A stretch of 33,563 nucleotides of DNA from Cyclobacteriaceae bacterium (GCA_025055435.1 JANWWN010000033.1:1-33563); one strand, 5' to 3'; counted from the first letter of the stretch, positions 7,757-16,941 are shown. Notes: generated from the sequence alone by a model not told the origin. Program-made: numbers and translations.

Positions 7757-9658
7757 TTATCCGATTGCTCCTCTTTTAATTTCTTCCACCACATTCGGGT
7801 CAAGCAGCGTAGTGGTATCACCCAGATTCGATGTGTCGCCCTCGGCCACTTTGCGTAAAATCCTTCGCATGATTTTTCCCGATCGTGTCTTCGGCAAGCC
7901 GCTCACAAACTGAATCTTATCGGGCTTAGCTATCGGTCCGATAATTCGGGCAACCGTATCGCGAATTTCCTGCCTTAACTTTTCCTGTTCCAGTTCCGGT
8001 GGCATGGTGTATCCCACCACAAAGGCATAGATACCCTGACCTTTAATATCGTGCGGATAGCCCACCACGGCGGCTTCGCATACCGAGCTGTGTTCGGTGA
8101 TGGCGCTTTCAATTTCAGCTGTGCCGAGATTATGGCCGGATACGATAATGATGTCGTCAACGCGTCCGGTGATGCGGTAATATCCGTCACTATCGCGCCG
8201 GCATCCATCGCCGGTAAAATAATATCCCGGAAAAGTCGAAAAATAGGTTTCCTTAAACCGCTGGTGATTGCCGTAGATGGTTCGCGCCATGGAAGGCCAT
8301 GGATATTTAATCACCAGCCGTCCTTCCGCCGGACTTGTCGTTATTTCTTTTCCCTGCTCATCCATGACCGCAGGTTGCACCCCCGGCAGAGGCAGACCTG
8401 CATGTGCCGGTTTGAGCGGCAGCACATCACTAATGGGCGAAATCATGAAACCTCCGGTTTCAGTCTGCCACCAGGTATCCACAACAGGGCATTTACCTTT
8501 TCCGATATTTTTGTGATACCATTGCCAGGCTTCCTCGTTAATCGGCTCGCCCACACTGCCCAGTACACGCAGGGAAGAAAGGTCGTGACGTCTTACAAAT
8601 TCAAGAGGTGCCTGCTGTAACGAACGGATAGCCGTTGGTGCTGTGTAAAAAATGTTTACCCGATGCCGTTCAACCACCTGCCAGAACCGGCCCCAGTCGG
8701 GCCAGGACGGCACACCTTCGAACATGAGCGTAGTTGCTCCGGCCGAAAGCGGCCCGTAGATTATATACGAGTGGCCGGTAATCCATCCCACATCGGCTGT
8801 ACACCAGTACACCTCCCCCTCGCGATACTGGAACGCTGTGCGAAATGTATAATTGGTGTACACCATGTAACCGGCACAGGTGTGCACCATACCTTTTGGT
8901 TTACCGGTGGAGCCTGAAGTGTACAGAATAAAGAGCAAATCTTCAGCATCTGTTTCTTCAGCCGGACAGATCTCATTTACTTTTTTCAATTCATCATTCC
9001 AGTAATAATCCCTGCCGGCTTGCATGGGTGGTTTAGTGCCGGTTCGCTCGGCCATAAGCACGGTTTTCACATCCGGGCATTTTTGCAATGCTTCATCTAC
9101 AATGCCTTTCAGGTTAATGATCTTGTCACCGCGATAGGCGCCATCGGCAGTAAGTACGATGTTGCATCCGGCATCGTTGATGCGATCGGTAAGCGAGCCG
9201 GCTGAAAAACCGGCAAACACAACGCTATGTACAGCTCCGATGCGTGCACAAGCCAGCATAGCGTATGCCGTTTCAGGAATCATCGGCATGTAAATGCAAA
9301 CCCGGTCGCCTTTTTTTACACCATGCGCCTTCAGCATGTTGGCTACCCGGCATACTTCGCGATGAAGTTCGGCATAGGTGATGTGGCGGGCTTCATCGCG
9401 GGGGTTATTTGGCTCCCAGATAATGGCTGTCTGGTTAGCGCGTTGCGGTAAATGACGATCCAGGCAATTTTCGGTGATGTTGAGCTTAGCATCAATGAAC
9501 CACTTTACCTCCGGCTTATGAAAGTCCCACTCCAGCACCTTACTCCACTTTGTTTTCCATACAAAATCCCCGGCTATATCAGCCCAGAATATTTCGGGTT
9601 GTTCAACGCTTCTGCGGTATTCGTTGTGGTAATCGGTTAACGACTGAATGATTTTCAT
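7757..9658 (-). CDS. acs: Acetyl-CoA synthetase (AMP-forming)
   Basis: The enzyme activates acetate to acetyl-CoA through acetyl-AMP in the cytoplasm. I place the start at 9658, giving 633 residues beginning MKIIQSLTDYHNEY. An upstream in-frame start would add 18 residues that do not fit the family. The AMP-binding P-loop YTSGSTGKPKG lies near residue 255, TWWQTETGG is the A5-type motif, and GRVDDIIIVSGHNLGTAEIE is the hinge and A8 motif. The C-terminal PKTRSGKIMRRILR holds Lys595, the catalytic lysine that is the known site of reversible acetylation in Acs. ACS N-terminal and C-terminal domains are both complete. It is divergent from the small membrane protein gene at 9748, with a 89-base gap in which I see no exact promoter match. 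Confidence 0.96.
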   Translation of the reverse strand: MKIIQSLTDYHNEYRRSVEQPEIFWADIAGDFVWKTKWSKVLEWDFHKPEVKWFIDAKLNITENCLDRHLPQRANQTAIIWEPNNPRDEARHITYAELHREVCRVANMLKAHGVKKGDRVCIYMPMIPETAYAMLACARIGAVHSVVFAGFSAGSLTDRINDAGCNIVLTADGAYRGDKIINLKGIVDEALQKCPDVKTVLMAERTGTKPPMQAGRDYYWNDELKKVNEICPAEETDAEDLLFILYTSGSTGKPKGMVHTCAGYMVYTNYTFRTAFQYREGEVYWCTADVGWITGHSYIIYGPLSAGATTLMFEGVPSWPDWGRFWQVVERHRVNIFYTAPTAIRSLQQAPLEFVRRHDLSSLRVLGSVGEPINEEAWQWYHKNIGKGKCPVVDTWWQTETGGFMISPISDVLPLKPAHAGLPLPGVQPAVMDEQGKEITTSPAEGRLVIKYPWPSMARTIYGNHQRFKETYFSTFPGYYFTGDGCRRDSDGYYRITGRVDDIIIVSGHNLGTAEIESAITEHSSVCEAAVVGYPHDIKGQGIYAFVVGYTMPPELEQEKLRQEIRDTVARIIGPIAKPDKIQFVSGLPKTRSGKIMRRILRKVAEGDTSNLGDTTTLLDPNVVEEIKRGAIG

Positions 9659-9747
9659 AAACAAACGGAATGTAACAAAAACGAAAATCAGGCAACCCGT
9701 TGAAAAATGCAAGGCTGATTATCTGCTATTTCTTACATTGGTGATGG

Positions 9748-9915
9748 ATGACGTTCATCAGTTATATCATCATCGCACAGATTCCGCAGGATATACCGCA
9801 TCAATCCGAACCGGTTGACTTCACGCAGTGGCCCAATATCCTGTTTTACCTGGTGCTACCTGTACTGATGGTTGTATTTTATTACTTCTATTTCCGCAAG
9901 AAAACCAAAAAGTGA
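9748..9915 (+). CDS. Small single-pass membrane protein, unknown function
   Basis: This is a 55-residue protein starting MTFISYIIIAQIPQDIPHQ. A short hydrophobic N-terminus is followed by a polar loop (about 13-28, with several Pro and acidic residues). A strong membrane segment spans about 31-49 (ILFYLVLPVLMVVFYYFYF), and the tail is basic, RKKTKK. The composition (hydrophobic helix, positive-inside tail, no rare residues) argues for a real gene. Its stop lies 5 bases before the ATG of the beta-lactamase-fold gene, so both are probably on one transcript. It resembles short membrane proteins I have seen in Bacteroidota, but I can assign no function. It is shorter than usual gene-calling cut-offs. 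Confidence 0.72.
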   Translation: MTFISYIIIAQIPQDIPHQSEPVDFTQWPNILFYLVLPVLMVVFYYFYFRKKTKK

Positions 9916-9920
9916 TTCCT

Positions 9921-11543
9921 ATGATAATTCGGACACGCGCATTCGTTGTTGTATTTCTCTTCTTTTCACTTGGTACGCTGTCGCAGCCTTCCGACACCCT
10001 GCGTAAAATAGATGCGCTGTTTGCGCACTTTAATAATGCAACACCCGGTGTTTCGGTGTTGGTTGCACGCGGAGAGCAGATTTTGTACAACAAGGCTTTC
10101 GGATTGGCTAATCTGGAGTATAATGTGCCCAACACCACAGAAACCATTTTTGAATGTGGTTCTGTATCCAAGCAGTTCACTGCAGCTGCTGTATTATTGT
10201 TAGCAAAAGAAGGAAAACTTTCCTTGAATGATGACATCCGCAAATACATCCCTGAATTACCGGTATATGATGCCCCCATCACCATTCAGCATTTGCTGAA
10301 TCATACCAGTGGCTTAAAGGACTGGGGCGTGATTTTCGGTTTGGGTGGGTGGCCGCGCAGCACACGGGTTTATACGCAGGAATTGAGTTTTGATATTGTC
10401 TTTAAACAACGGTCATTGAATTTTACACCCGGAACAGCCTATTCATACAGCAACTCAAACTATGTGATGCTGGTATTGTTGGTGGAACGCGTTTCGGGAA
10501 TGTCGCTTGCCGCCTTTACGGACAGCCGGTTTTTTAAACCGCTTGGAATGAACAACACCCGGTGGCGTGATAACTTCCGTGAGATTATTCCCAACCGCGC
10601 CACAGCTTATACACGAAATCAGCAGGGCAAATACCAACAGGATATGCCCTTTGAAAATGTGCACGGTCCGGGCGGATTGCTCACTACAACACGGGACTTG
10701 TTACGATGGAATAAACTGCTCGAAACCCATGAGCTGCTGGGCGATTACTGGGCGGGACTGCGCATACAACCCGGCAAACTGAATAACGGCAAAGAAATTG
10801 ATTATGCCGCAGGGCTGATGACCGGTGCCGTTAACGGTTTCACAGAAATCGGCCACAGCGGGGCCACGGCCGGCTACCGCGCCTGGCTGGCTTATTATCC
10901 GCAAAAGAAATTATCGGTTGTCTTACTAAGCAACGATGGTACTTTCAATCCTTCGCGCACCGGAAGAGAACTGGCCGAAATTTTCCTCGGAAAAAGTGAA
11001 ACACTTACTCTTCAAACTCCTGAACGAAGGGTTACTCTCTCAGAGTCTGAACTGAATCAATGGGCCGGTGCATGGCGACATGCCACTGCGCCGGAATTTT
11101 TCATACTCGAACGAAGTGGCGATAAACTGCAGGTGGGTAATTCATCCTTGTTTGCCATACATCGCGATACCCTTTACGGCAATAATTTCCTACTTATAGC
11201 GCAGCCTGATAAAAGTATCGTACGCCAAACTACTGAAGGAAAGGAAATTTTCACCAAAATGCCTGCCGCCGATAAATCTCCGGCTTACCTTCAAAAGGTG
11301 GCCGGGCGCTACCGCAGCGATGATGCTGATGTTACACTTGAAATACGGTTGAAAGGCGATGAATTATGGGTGCACCGCAAACCTGGTGATGTTTTCCAGC
11401 TCCAGCCGGTATATAAGGATGCGTATCGCTGGGAAGGAACAGGATTGATGGAGCTGACCCGCGACCGCAAAGGTAACATTACCGGATTTCTGGTCAGTCA
11501 GCCACGGGCCTGGCGTGTTCCGTTTGTGCGACTAACCAAATAG
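9921..11543 (+). CDS. Serine hydrolase, beta-lactamase/class C penicillin-binding fold, secreted
   Basis: The protein (540 aa from this ATG) starts with a signal peptide, MIIRTRAF followed by a hydrophobic run, cleaved near SLGTLSQ. Active-site motifs of the serine beta-lactamase/class C group are Ser81-Val-Ser-Lys84 (nucleophile and base), Tyr176-Ser-Asn178, and His312-Ser-Gly314 in place of KTG. Residues after about 370 form an extra C-terminal beta-rich domain of the kind found in many such Bacteroidota hydrolases. The open frame extends upstream to 9828, but that part overlaps the small membrane gene and lacks a signal peptide, so 9921 is preferred. The likely role is an esterase, peptidase or DD-peptidase-like enzyme of the periplasm. 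True beta-lactamase activity is not implied. Confidence 0.88.
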   Translation: MIIRTRAFVVVFLFFSLGTLSQPSDTLRKIDALFAHFNNATPGVSVLVARGEQILYNKAFGLANLEYNVPNTTETIFECGSVSKQFTAAAVLLLAKEGKLSLNDDIRKYIPELPVYDAPITIQHLLNHTSGLKDWGVIFGLGGWPRSTRVYTQELSFDIVFKQRSLNFTPGTAYSYSNSNYVMLVLLVERVSGMSLAAFTDSRFFKPLGMNNTRWRDNFREIIPNRATAYTRNQQGKYQQDMPFENVHGPGGLLTTTRDLLRWNKLLETHELLGDYWAGLRIQPGKLNNGKEIDYAAGLMTGAVNGFTEIGHSGATAGYRAWLAYYPQKKLSVVLLSNDGTFNPSRTGRELAEIFLGKSETLTLQTPERRVTLSESELNQWAGAWRHATAPEFFILERSGDKLQVGNSSLFAIHRDTLYGNNFLLIAQPDKSIVRQTTEGKEIFTKMPAADKSPAYLQKVAGRYRSDDADVTLEIRLKGDELWVHRKPGDVFQLQPVYKDAYRWEGTGLMELTRDRKGNITGFLVSQPRAWRVPFVRLTK

Positions 11544-11551
11544 TTTTCACC

Positions 11552-12637
11552 ATGAAATCATGGCCAATTCTTCTGCTAATTGCACTCATCGGTACTTCCT
11601 GTAATACACAGAAAAAACAATCATCATGGAATGAACTTGATGATTTTTTCCAATCGGAATTCAAAGAAGATGCGCCGGGAGCCAGTGTGTTGATCAGCAT
11701 AAACGATTCGGTTGTTTTTCAGCACTCGTACGGATTAGCTGACCTTATCCATCGTGAGCCGGTAACACCGCAAACGCTGTTTAACCTCGGCTCTGTTTCC
11801 AAAACTTTTGTGGCCTATGGAATATTGCTGCTTCGTGATGAAGGCAGGCTGTCGCTCAACGATTCGTTGATAAAATATTTCCCCGAATTTAAACATCCGG
11901 AAATTGCACAAAAAGTACGCATTATCCATCTCCTTACACACACCTCCGGTTTACCTGATTTGCGGAAAATAAAGGAAGACTCGGTGTTTTACCTCACCGC
12001 AAAAGATGAAGAAAACTGGGCCCCCGTCATGCAAGCCGGCGAGCTGAACTTCGAGCCCGGCTCGCAGTTCGAATATTCTAATCCGGCATTCAATGCGCTG
12101 GCACTGATTATCGAAAAGGTGAGTGGTGAAAAATGGCAGGACTTTATTCGAAAAAGAATTTTCCTACCTGCCGGCATGACCTACAGCACCATAACCGATG
12201 GCCCGCATCCGGAAAGTGGAGTGGCACATGGTTATATTTTCAGCCGTGGGCAATGGATTGAAAAAGACTATGGTGAAGAACCCACTTTTGCAGCAGCCGG
12301 CAACGGCGGGGTATGGAGCTCCGTTAACGATTTACTGAACTATGAAAAAGCCTTGCGCAAATCCACGTTTATCACTGCACAAACCATTGCCGAATCGCAG
12401 CAACCGTATCGCTTTGAAAACTGGTCGGCCCCTTATGAACCGTACATTGGGTTGAGTTGGTTTATCCGTCAAACAAATAAGGGACTAAAAATTATTGAAC
12501 ACACCGGTACGCAGGGCGGATTTTACTGTCACTACGTTTCCGTGCCGGAGAAAAAATTTCTGTATGTTATCCTGGCCAACCGTCCGTTCAACAGGGATAA
12601 GGCTTTCGAAGAAGTTATGCAACGGCTGACACAATAG
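11552..12637 (+). CDS. Serine hydrolase lipoprotein, beta-lactamase/class C fold
   Basis: This 361-residue protein starts with a lipoprotein signal: MKSWPILLLIALIGTSC, with Cys17 as the lipidated residue. The catalytic motifs are Ser81-Val-Ser-Lys84, Tyr175-Ser-Asn177 and a late His-Thr-Gly (in IEHTGTQGG). The motifs fall at almost the same residue numbers as in the preceding gene and the intervening sequence is clearly related (for example LSLND and THTSGL/NHTSGL), so the pair probably arose by tandem duplication. This copy lacks the C-terminal extension of its neighbour and is membrane-anchored rather than free. The gap to the upstream gene is 8 bases, implying an operon. It ends 28 bases from a convergent transporter gene. 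Confidence 0.9.
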   Translation: MKSWPILLLIALIGTSCNTQKKQSSWNELDDFFQSEFKEDAPGASVLISINDSVVFQHSYGLADLIHREPVTPQTLFNLGSVSKTFVAYGILLLRDEGRLSLNDSLIKYFPEFKHPEIAQKVRIIHLLTHTSGLPDLRKIKEDSVFYLTAKDEENWAPVMQAGELNFEPGSQFEYSNPAFNALALIIEKVSGEKWQDFIRKRIFLPAGMTYSTITDGPHPESGVAHGYIFSRGQWIEKDYGEEPTFAAAGNGGVWSSVNDLLNYEKALRKSTFITAQTIAESQQPYRFENWSAPYEPYIGLSWFIRQTNKGLKIIEHTGTQGGFYCHYVSVPEKKFLYVILANRPFNRDKAFEEVMQRLTQ

Positions 12638-12647
12638 AACTAACCCG

Positions 12648-12661
12648 AAACCTTCAGGTTT
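12648..12661. terminator. Weak hairpin between convergent genes
   Basis: A 5-bp stem (AAACC/GGTTT) with a TTCA loop sits in the 28-base gap between the lipoprotein hydrolase and the ZIP transporter gene. It has short A and T ends on both sides and could act weakly in both directions. No better terminator is present here. Confidence 0.3.
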
Positions 12662-12665
12662 ACAA

Positions 12666-13424
12666 CTACATCATGTATTCCACACCTACTGCCAGCAGTG
12701 CGCCGAGCACAGCAACAGCAAGCTTGCGGGCATTGAAGTGATGCTCCGGACTGCTTTCGAACACTATGGTGGTGGAGATGTGCAGGAAGTTACCGCTTAC
12801 CAGCGCATACAGCCAGGTTAATCCGGAAGCAGTTAGCAGTTCCTGATGCGCCAGGTAACTGGCCAGCAACAGGCCTGCCGGGGCAGCAAAAGAAAAAACA
12901 AACAGGTAGGGCAACGTGCGCGCCTTTCCGTGCAGCTGATGCACCAGAACCGTGATGAGCGCAAAGGCTGCCGGTGCACGATGTAACGCAATGCCAAGCA
13001 GAATGGCATGAACATCATAGCCAAAGCCCATCGTTGCCGGCTGGGCCAGCATGGCTCCTTCCAGAAAAGCGTGAACACACAGGGCAAGCAACAACACCAA
13101 AGCTGAAATCTGACGATGCTGATGATTATGATGATGAGCATGATCGTGAACGGACGGAAGGTGACCGTGCTCAATACCTGATGTTAGATATTCCAGCAAC
13201 TGCTGAAGAAAAAATCCTGCCAAGACAAACAAGCCGGTAAGCTCGAGTTCACTGCTGGTTCGGTACAACTCCGGGAGAATATGAACAACTGTTAATCCAA
13301 AGAGATAAGAGCCGGCAAATACCAGCATCAGCCGGTAGCTTCGTAATTTTCCGGTAGGAACAATAAATACCAGCATTCCGGCCAGCAGCGGCACGAAAAA
13401 CAGCACCAGCAGTTTAAGAGTCAT
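12666..13424 (-). CDS. ZIP-family divalent metal transporter
   Basis: This 252-residue integral membrane protein has about seven to eight hydrophobic helices. Metal-site signatures of the ZIP family are visible: HILPE (48-52), HAFLEG (118-123) and LHRAPAAFAL (147-156). Between helices 3 and 4 lies a His-rich loop, HDHAHHHNHQH (93-103), typical of zinc-handling ZIP proteins. The expected substrate is Zn2+ or another divalent metal moved into the cytoplasm, but the sequence does not fix it. The start lies 7 bases after the ApbE stop, so the two are co-transcribed. It is shorter than plant and animal ZIPs but normal for bacterial ones. Confidence 0.88.
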   Translation of the reverse strand: MTLKLLVLFFVPLLAGMLVFIVPTGKLRSYRLMLVFAGSYLFGLTVVHILPELYRTSSELELTGLFVLAGFFLQQLLEYLTSGIEHGHLPSVHDHAHHHNHQHRQISALVLLLALCVHAFLEGAMLAQPATMGFGYDVHAILLGIALHRAPAAFALITVLVHQLHGKARTLPYLFVFSFAAPAGLLLASYLAHQELLTASGLTWLYALVSGNFLHISTTIVFESSPEHHFNARKLAVAVLGALLAVGVEYMM

Positions 13425-13431
13425 GAACAGC

Positions 13432-14499
13432 TCACTGATTTATTTTTACACGATTGGTTAGTCCGGGAGTAACGTAAACTTCCATACCACCGCTTTCGTT
13501 GGTGTACATCAAAATGCCCTGCATGTGGGTTTGCTTTTCCAATACCTCACGCGCTTTTTCAGGGCCCATCACCATCAGAGCAGTTGCCCAGCCGTCCGCT
13601 GAAGTGGCATCTTTGGTAAACAGCGAAACACTGAGTAAGGGATTATTTACCGGATAACCGGTGTTAGGGTCAATGGTGTGCGTATATTTTCTGCCGTCTA
13701 TCTCACGATAATTGAAATAACCTCCCGAAGTGGTAAACGATTCATTCTGAAGATACACGTATGCCTTAAATAAACGATTGTTGCGCGTGGAGTTAGGGTC
13801 CAGAATACCGATTTGCCACGGCCTTCCGGTTTGACGATTCATTCCACAGGCCATCCCTTCACCTCCAATTTCCACCAGCATATCCTGTATGCCCTGTTGT
13901 TTGAGGAAGGCCGTAATTACATCGGCACCATAACCCTGGCCGATACCGCCAAAGTCGAGCTGCACGCGCGGATCGGTTTTCCACACGCTATCTGCATTGA
14001 AGCCAATCTTTTCAAAACCAACAAAGTTGCGGATGGAGTCCACATCGGGAATTTCCGCATAGAGCGGTTGTGCCGGGCCGAAGCCCCAGGCATTCACCAG
14101 TGGCATAACGGTAGGGTCGAAAGCCCCACCCGACTCCTTTACCACAGGCAGTGAACGCTCGAGCATCTCCCTGAAATAATTCTGCTCAAAGCGAAACGAC
14201 TTCGTGGCCCGGTTAAACCGGGATACCTCCGAATCTTTTTGATATGTATTAATCCCTGCATTAACTGCGATTAGCAAAGAATCGATTTGTGGTTTGAAGT
14301 TGCGCTTCTGCTTATCGAAATACGTAATGTGATAGGTAGTACCCATGGTATGCCCTTCGATCTGAACGGGGGCGCTCCGATGCTGGCGGTAGAAGTAAAC
14401 AATCACAATGGCAACCAGTAAAACCAGTGAATACAGAAGGTTGCGGACACGCGGACTTAAATTCATAGAGAAAGGTTGGCGCAATTTAGGTGAATTCAT
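13432..14499 (-). CDS. apbE: FAD:protein FMN transferase (ApbE family)
   Basis: ApbE covalently attaches FMN from FAD to Thr/Ser of target flavoproteins in the periplasm, for example NqrB/NqrC subunits. The protein (355 aa) has an N-terminal membrane segment (about residues 23-41) and then the ApbE domain: [12 protein letters not shown] at 50-61, [15 protein letters not shown] in the middle, and [18 protein letters not shown] near the C-terminus, where the Mg2+/FAD-binding Asp and Ser/Thr lie. No Cys in the N-terminus suggests a membrane anchor rather than a lipoprotein. Met12 (position 14466) is an alternative start and would leave a shorter cytoplasmic tail. It precedes the ZIP gene in the same operon. 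No Nqr or other flavin target is in the window. Confidence 0.93.
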   Translation of the reverse strand: MNSPKLRQPFSMNLSPRVRNLLYSLVLLVAIVIVYFYRQHRSAPVQIEGHTMGTTYHITYFDKQKRNFKPQIDSLLIAVNAGINTYQKDSEVSRFNRATKSFRFEQNYFREMLERSLPVVKESGGAFDPTVMPLVNAWGFGPAQPLYAEIPDVDSIRNFVGFEKIGFNADSVWKTDPRVQLDFGGIGQGYGADVITAFLKQQGIQDMLVEIGGEGMACGMNRQTGRPWQIGILDPNSTRNNRLFKAYVYLQNESFTTSGGYFNYREIDGRKYTHTIDPNTGYPVNNPLLSVSLFTKDATSADGWATALMVMGPEKAREVLEKQTHMQGILMYTNESGGMEVYVTPGLTNRVKINQ

Positions 14500-14542
14500 C
14501 TAAATGCAACATGGTTGCCAACATTACCACGCAATTTATCTG

Positions 14543-14550
14543 TACTTTTG
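14543..14550 (+). promoter_or_regulatory. Putative -7 promoter element for ruvB
   Basis: TACTTTTG matches the Bacteroidota -7 consensus TAnnTTTG exactly and ends 18 bases before the chosen ruvB ATG. A TTG at 14515-14517 lies 25 bases upstream, longer than the usual -33 spacing, so the upstream element is uncertain. Transcription starting a few bases downstream gives a very short leader and supports the 14569 start, since the longer open frame would begin upstream of the promoter. Confidence 0.6.
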
Positions 14551-14568
14551 TCTGACGGGATTACCATC

Positions 14569-15600
14569 ATGCGCGAAGATTATTTGAAAGGCAGTGCCGA
14601 TGCCCTGACGGCAGCCGATCGCGAAGCGGAGAAGGCATTGCGACCGCTGACCTTCAGCGACTTTACGGGTCAGGAAAAGACCGTTGAAAACATCCGCATC
14701 TTTGTCCAGGCCGCCCTGCAGCGCGGAGAAGCGCTTGACCATGTGCTGCTGCACGGCCCTCCGGGTTTAGGTAAAACCACGCTGGCGCACATTATAGCCA
14801 ACGAACTGGGCTCATCCATCAAAATAACTTCCGGCCCCGTACTCGATAAGCCTGCCGACCTGGCCGGGTTGCTCACCAACCTGGAACCCAATGATGTGCT
14901 GTTCATTGATGAGATTCACCGCCTCAACCCTGTGGTGGAAGAATATCTGTATTCGGCCATGGAAGATTACCGCATTGACATCATGATTGATTCCGGGCCG
15001 AATGCTCGGAGCATCCAGATCAGCCTAAACCCTTTTACCCTGATAGGCGCCACCACCCGTGCCGGTTTGCTCACTTCACCGCTGCGTGCACGCTTTGGCA
15101 TTAATTCGCGATTGGAATATTATGCGGCTGATTTACTGAAACAAATTGTAAAACGCTCGGCAGGCATATTGCAAACACCCATTGATGAAGATGCGGCCTT
15201 CGAGATTGCCCGCAGGAGTCGCGGTACACCGCGTATTGCCAACATGCTGTTACGCAGAACACGCGACTTTGCGCAGATTAAAGGCAACGGCTTCATCAAC
15301 CGCGAAATTGCCCAGCTGGCACTTAAAGCCCTCGATGTGGACGAAGACGGTCTGGATGATATGGATAACCGCATCCTGCTGACCATCATCGAAAAATTCA
15401 AAGGCGGACCGGTGGGTATTTCCACCATTGCCACCGCCGTAGGCGAAGAAGCCGAAACACTGGAAGAAGTGTATGAGCCCTTCCTCATCCAGGAAGGATA
15501 CATTAAAAGAACCTCGCGCGGCCGCGAAGCCACCGAGCGTGCATACAAACATCTGAAACTGGTGCCTCCGCGTTCAAACACGCCCGGCCTATTCGATTGA
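14569..15600 (+). CDS. ruvB: Holliday junction branch migration helicase RuvB
   Basis: RuvB is the hexameric AAA+ motor that drives branch migration with RuvA. From the ATG at 14569 it is 343 residues, beginning [14 protein letters not shown], which matches the family. An upstream TTG at 14515 would add 18 residues without support. Motifs are Walker A GPPGLGKT (63-70), Walker B FIDEIH (112-117), sensor 1 GATTRAGLL (160-168), the arginine-finger segment PLRARFG (171-177), and a C-terminal winged helix with [10 protein letters not shown] and [12 protein letters not shown]. The stop TGA shares its A with the ATG of queG, so translation is coupled. ruvA and ruvC are not in the window. Confidence 0.98.
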   Translation: MREDYLKGSADALTAADREAEKALRPLTFSDFTGQEKTVENIRIFVQAALQRGEALDHVLLHGPPGLGKTTLAHIIANELGSSIKITSGPVLDKPADLAGLLTNLEPNDVLFIDEIHRLNPVVEEYLYSAMEDYRIDIMIDSGPNARSIQISLNPFTLIGATTRAGLLTSPLRARFGINSRLEYYAADLLKQIVKRSAGILQTPIDEDAAFEIARRSRGTPRIANMLLRRTRDFAQIKGNGFINREIAQLALKALDVDEDGLDDMDNRILLTIIEKFKGGPVGISTIATAVGEEAETLEEVYEPFLIQEGYIKRTSRGREATERAYKHLKLVPPRSNTPGLFD

Positions 15601-16535
15601 TGAACAAAAAGTTTAATCCTGCAGCAGCCACACAGTTGCTTAAACAATTGTCCCGGGAGCTGGGCTTTAGCTATTGCGGAATATCGAAAGCTGAGTTTCT
15701 GGAAGAAGAAGCACCCCGGCTGGAAGAGTGGCTCCGGCGCGGTTACCATGGAAAAATGAAATACATGGAAAACCATTTCGACAAGCGGCTCGACCCGCGC
15801 CTGCTGGTTCCGGGTGCCAAATCCGTTATCAGCCTGTTATACAACTACTATCCAAAGAAAGACCTTGCAAAGAATGACAACTTTAAAATTGCCAAATACG
15901 CCTATGGCGAAGATTATCATTATGTAATTAAAGACAAGCTGAAAGAAATGCTGTACCGGCTACAGGAAAAAACCGGGCAGATAAGCGGAAGAGCCTTTGT
16001 GGATTCTGCCCCGGTCATGGAGCGCGCATGGGCTAAGCGTGCCGGCCTGGGGTGGATTGGCAAGAACTCGTTGTTGTTAAATCGCTCCATGGGCAGTTTC
16101 TTTTTCCTTGCCGAATTAATCATTGACCTTGAGCTGGAATACGATGGCCCTATAAAAGATTATTGCGGCACCTGCACGGCCTGCATGGATGCCTGCCCTA
16201 CCGGCGCAATTCCCGAACCGCAGGTAGTGGACGGCAGCCGGTGTATTTCGTACTTCACCATTGAATTAAAGGAAGAAATACCACCGGAAGTAAAAGGGAA
16301 ATTTGAAAACTGGATTTTCGGATGCGATATCTGTCAGGACGTGTGCCCGTGGAACCGATTCGCCCAGCCACATAATGAAGCACGGTTTGAACCTCCTGCC
16401 GGACTGGAAAATTTTCAGCAACAGGATTGGATTGAATTAACCGAAGAGGTGTTTCAGAAACTATTCCGTAAATCAGCAGTAAAGCGGACTGGTTTTAAAG
16501 GACTGAAACGAAATATTGATTTTAACAAAACGTAA
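15600..16535 (+). CDS. queG: Epoxyqueuosine reductase
   Basis: QueG performs the last step of queuosine synthesis on tRNA, reducing epoxyqueuosine with cobalamin and two [4Fe-4S] clusters. The 311-residue protein shows [23 protein letters not shown] (split at about 134-156, with the catalytic-type Asp135), then the ferredoxin-like part: Cys189, Cys192, Cys195, Cys199 ([12 protein letters not shown]), Cys215, Cys242, Cys245 and Cys249 ([11 protein letters not shown]). All eight cluster ligands are present. The ATG overlaps the ruvB stop by one base. An in-frame TTG one codon upstream is not needed. The length is that of the short form without a C-terminal HEAT-like extension. Confidence 0.96.
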   Translation: MNKKFNPAAATQLLKQLSRELGFSYCGISKAEFLEEEAPRLEEWLRRGYHGKMKYMENHFDKRLDPRLLVPGAKSVISLLYNYYPKKDLAKNDNFKIAKYAYGEDYHYVIKDKLKEMLYRLQEKTGQISGRAFVDSAPVMERAWAKRAGLGWIGKNSLLLNRSMGSFFFLAELIIDLELEYDGPIKDYCGTCTACMDACPTGAIPEPQVVDGSRCISYFTIELKEEIPPEVKGKFENWIFGCDICQDVCPWNRFAQPHNEARFEPPAGLENFQQQDWIELTEEVFQKLFRKSAVKRTGFKGLKRNIDFNKT

Positions 16536-16631
16536 ATCAGGAATAATTTTTGAGTGCAATTAATCACTCCTGAATCGTTCTCCGTCAGGGCTTGCCGACT
16601 TAGAAAAATTCCCGACAGGCTGAAACATAAA

Positions 16632-16817
16632 TCAGACGGCAACAAAGCACCGCTTCAGAATTTCACCATGCTGGCACGCAAATCGCTCATAGCACCACCG
16701 CTTTAATTCTTCTTTTTCCTCGCGCATTAAAAGTTTGAGAGCCTTGCGTAACTCCTTTTCAAATAATCTGGCATCAAAACTCACTTTGGAAAGGATGGAC
16801 TTTACATAATTGAGCAT
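16632..16817 (-). CDS. Small basic conserved-looking protein, unknown function
   Basis: This is a 61-residue protein starting MLNYVKSILSKVSFDARLF and containing a predicted amphipathic helical run with many Lys/Arg/Glu (FEKELRKALKLL, then EEKEELKRWCYERF), ending CFVAV. I recall similar short proteins in many Bacteroidota with the pattern VSFD-x-x-LFEKELRKA and W-C-Y, so I take it to be real. The frame extends further upstream to 16901, but that part is hydrophobic and Phe-rich and overlaps the promoter of batD, so the start at 16817 is preferred. It is divergent from batD with a 124-base gap. It has no signal peptide and no known domain. Function is unknown. Confidence 0.65.
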   Translation of the reverse strand: MLNYVKSILSKVSFDARLFEKELRKALKLLMREEKEELKRWCYERFACQHGEILKRCFVAV

Positions 16818-16904
16818 GGCATTCGTTGTTAGGATGAATAAAAAAATTATCTTCTCAGACACAGTAAATTTATCGTATGAAATTTTTTCGGGGAAGAACA
16901 TTTT

Positions 16905-16912
16905 TAGTTTTG
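16905..16912 (+). promoter_or_regulatory. Putative -7 promoter element for batD
   Basis: TAGTTTTG matches TAnnTTTG exactly and ends 29 bases before the batD ATG at 16942, a normal leader length. No TTG is found at the usual -33 distance, only a T-run (16883-16888). The position also argues that the longer open frame starting at 16810 is not used. Confidence 0.58.
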
Positions 16913-16941
16913 TAACGTATTTTCCGGCACGGAGATTGAGT

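Noticed and set aside
8051-8620. 189-codon plus-strand frame opposite acs
   Set aside because: Opposite strongly conserved acs motifs; His/Arg-rich product without domain features.
12833-13174. 113-codon minus-strand frame inside the ZIP gene, other frame
   Set aside because: The ZIP frame has clear helices and metal motifs; this one is an out-of-frame shadow.
16552-16569. Terminator for queG (GAGTG/CACTC)
   Set aside because: Only 5 bp of stem, 8-base loop and no T-run after it.
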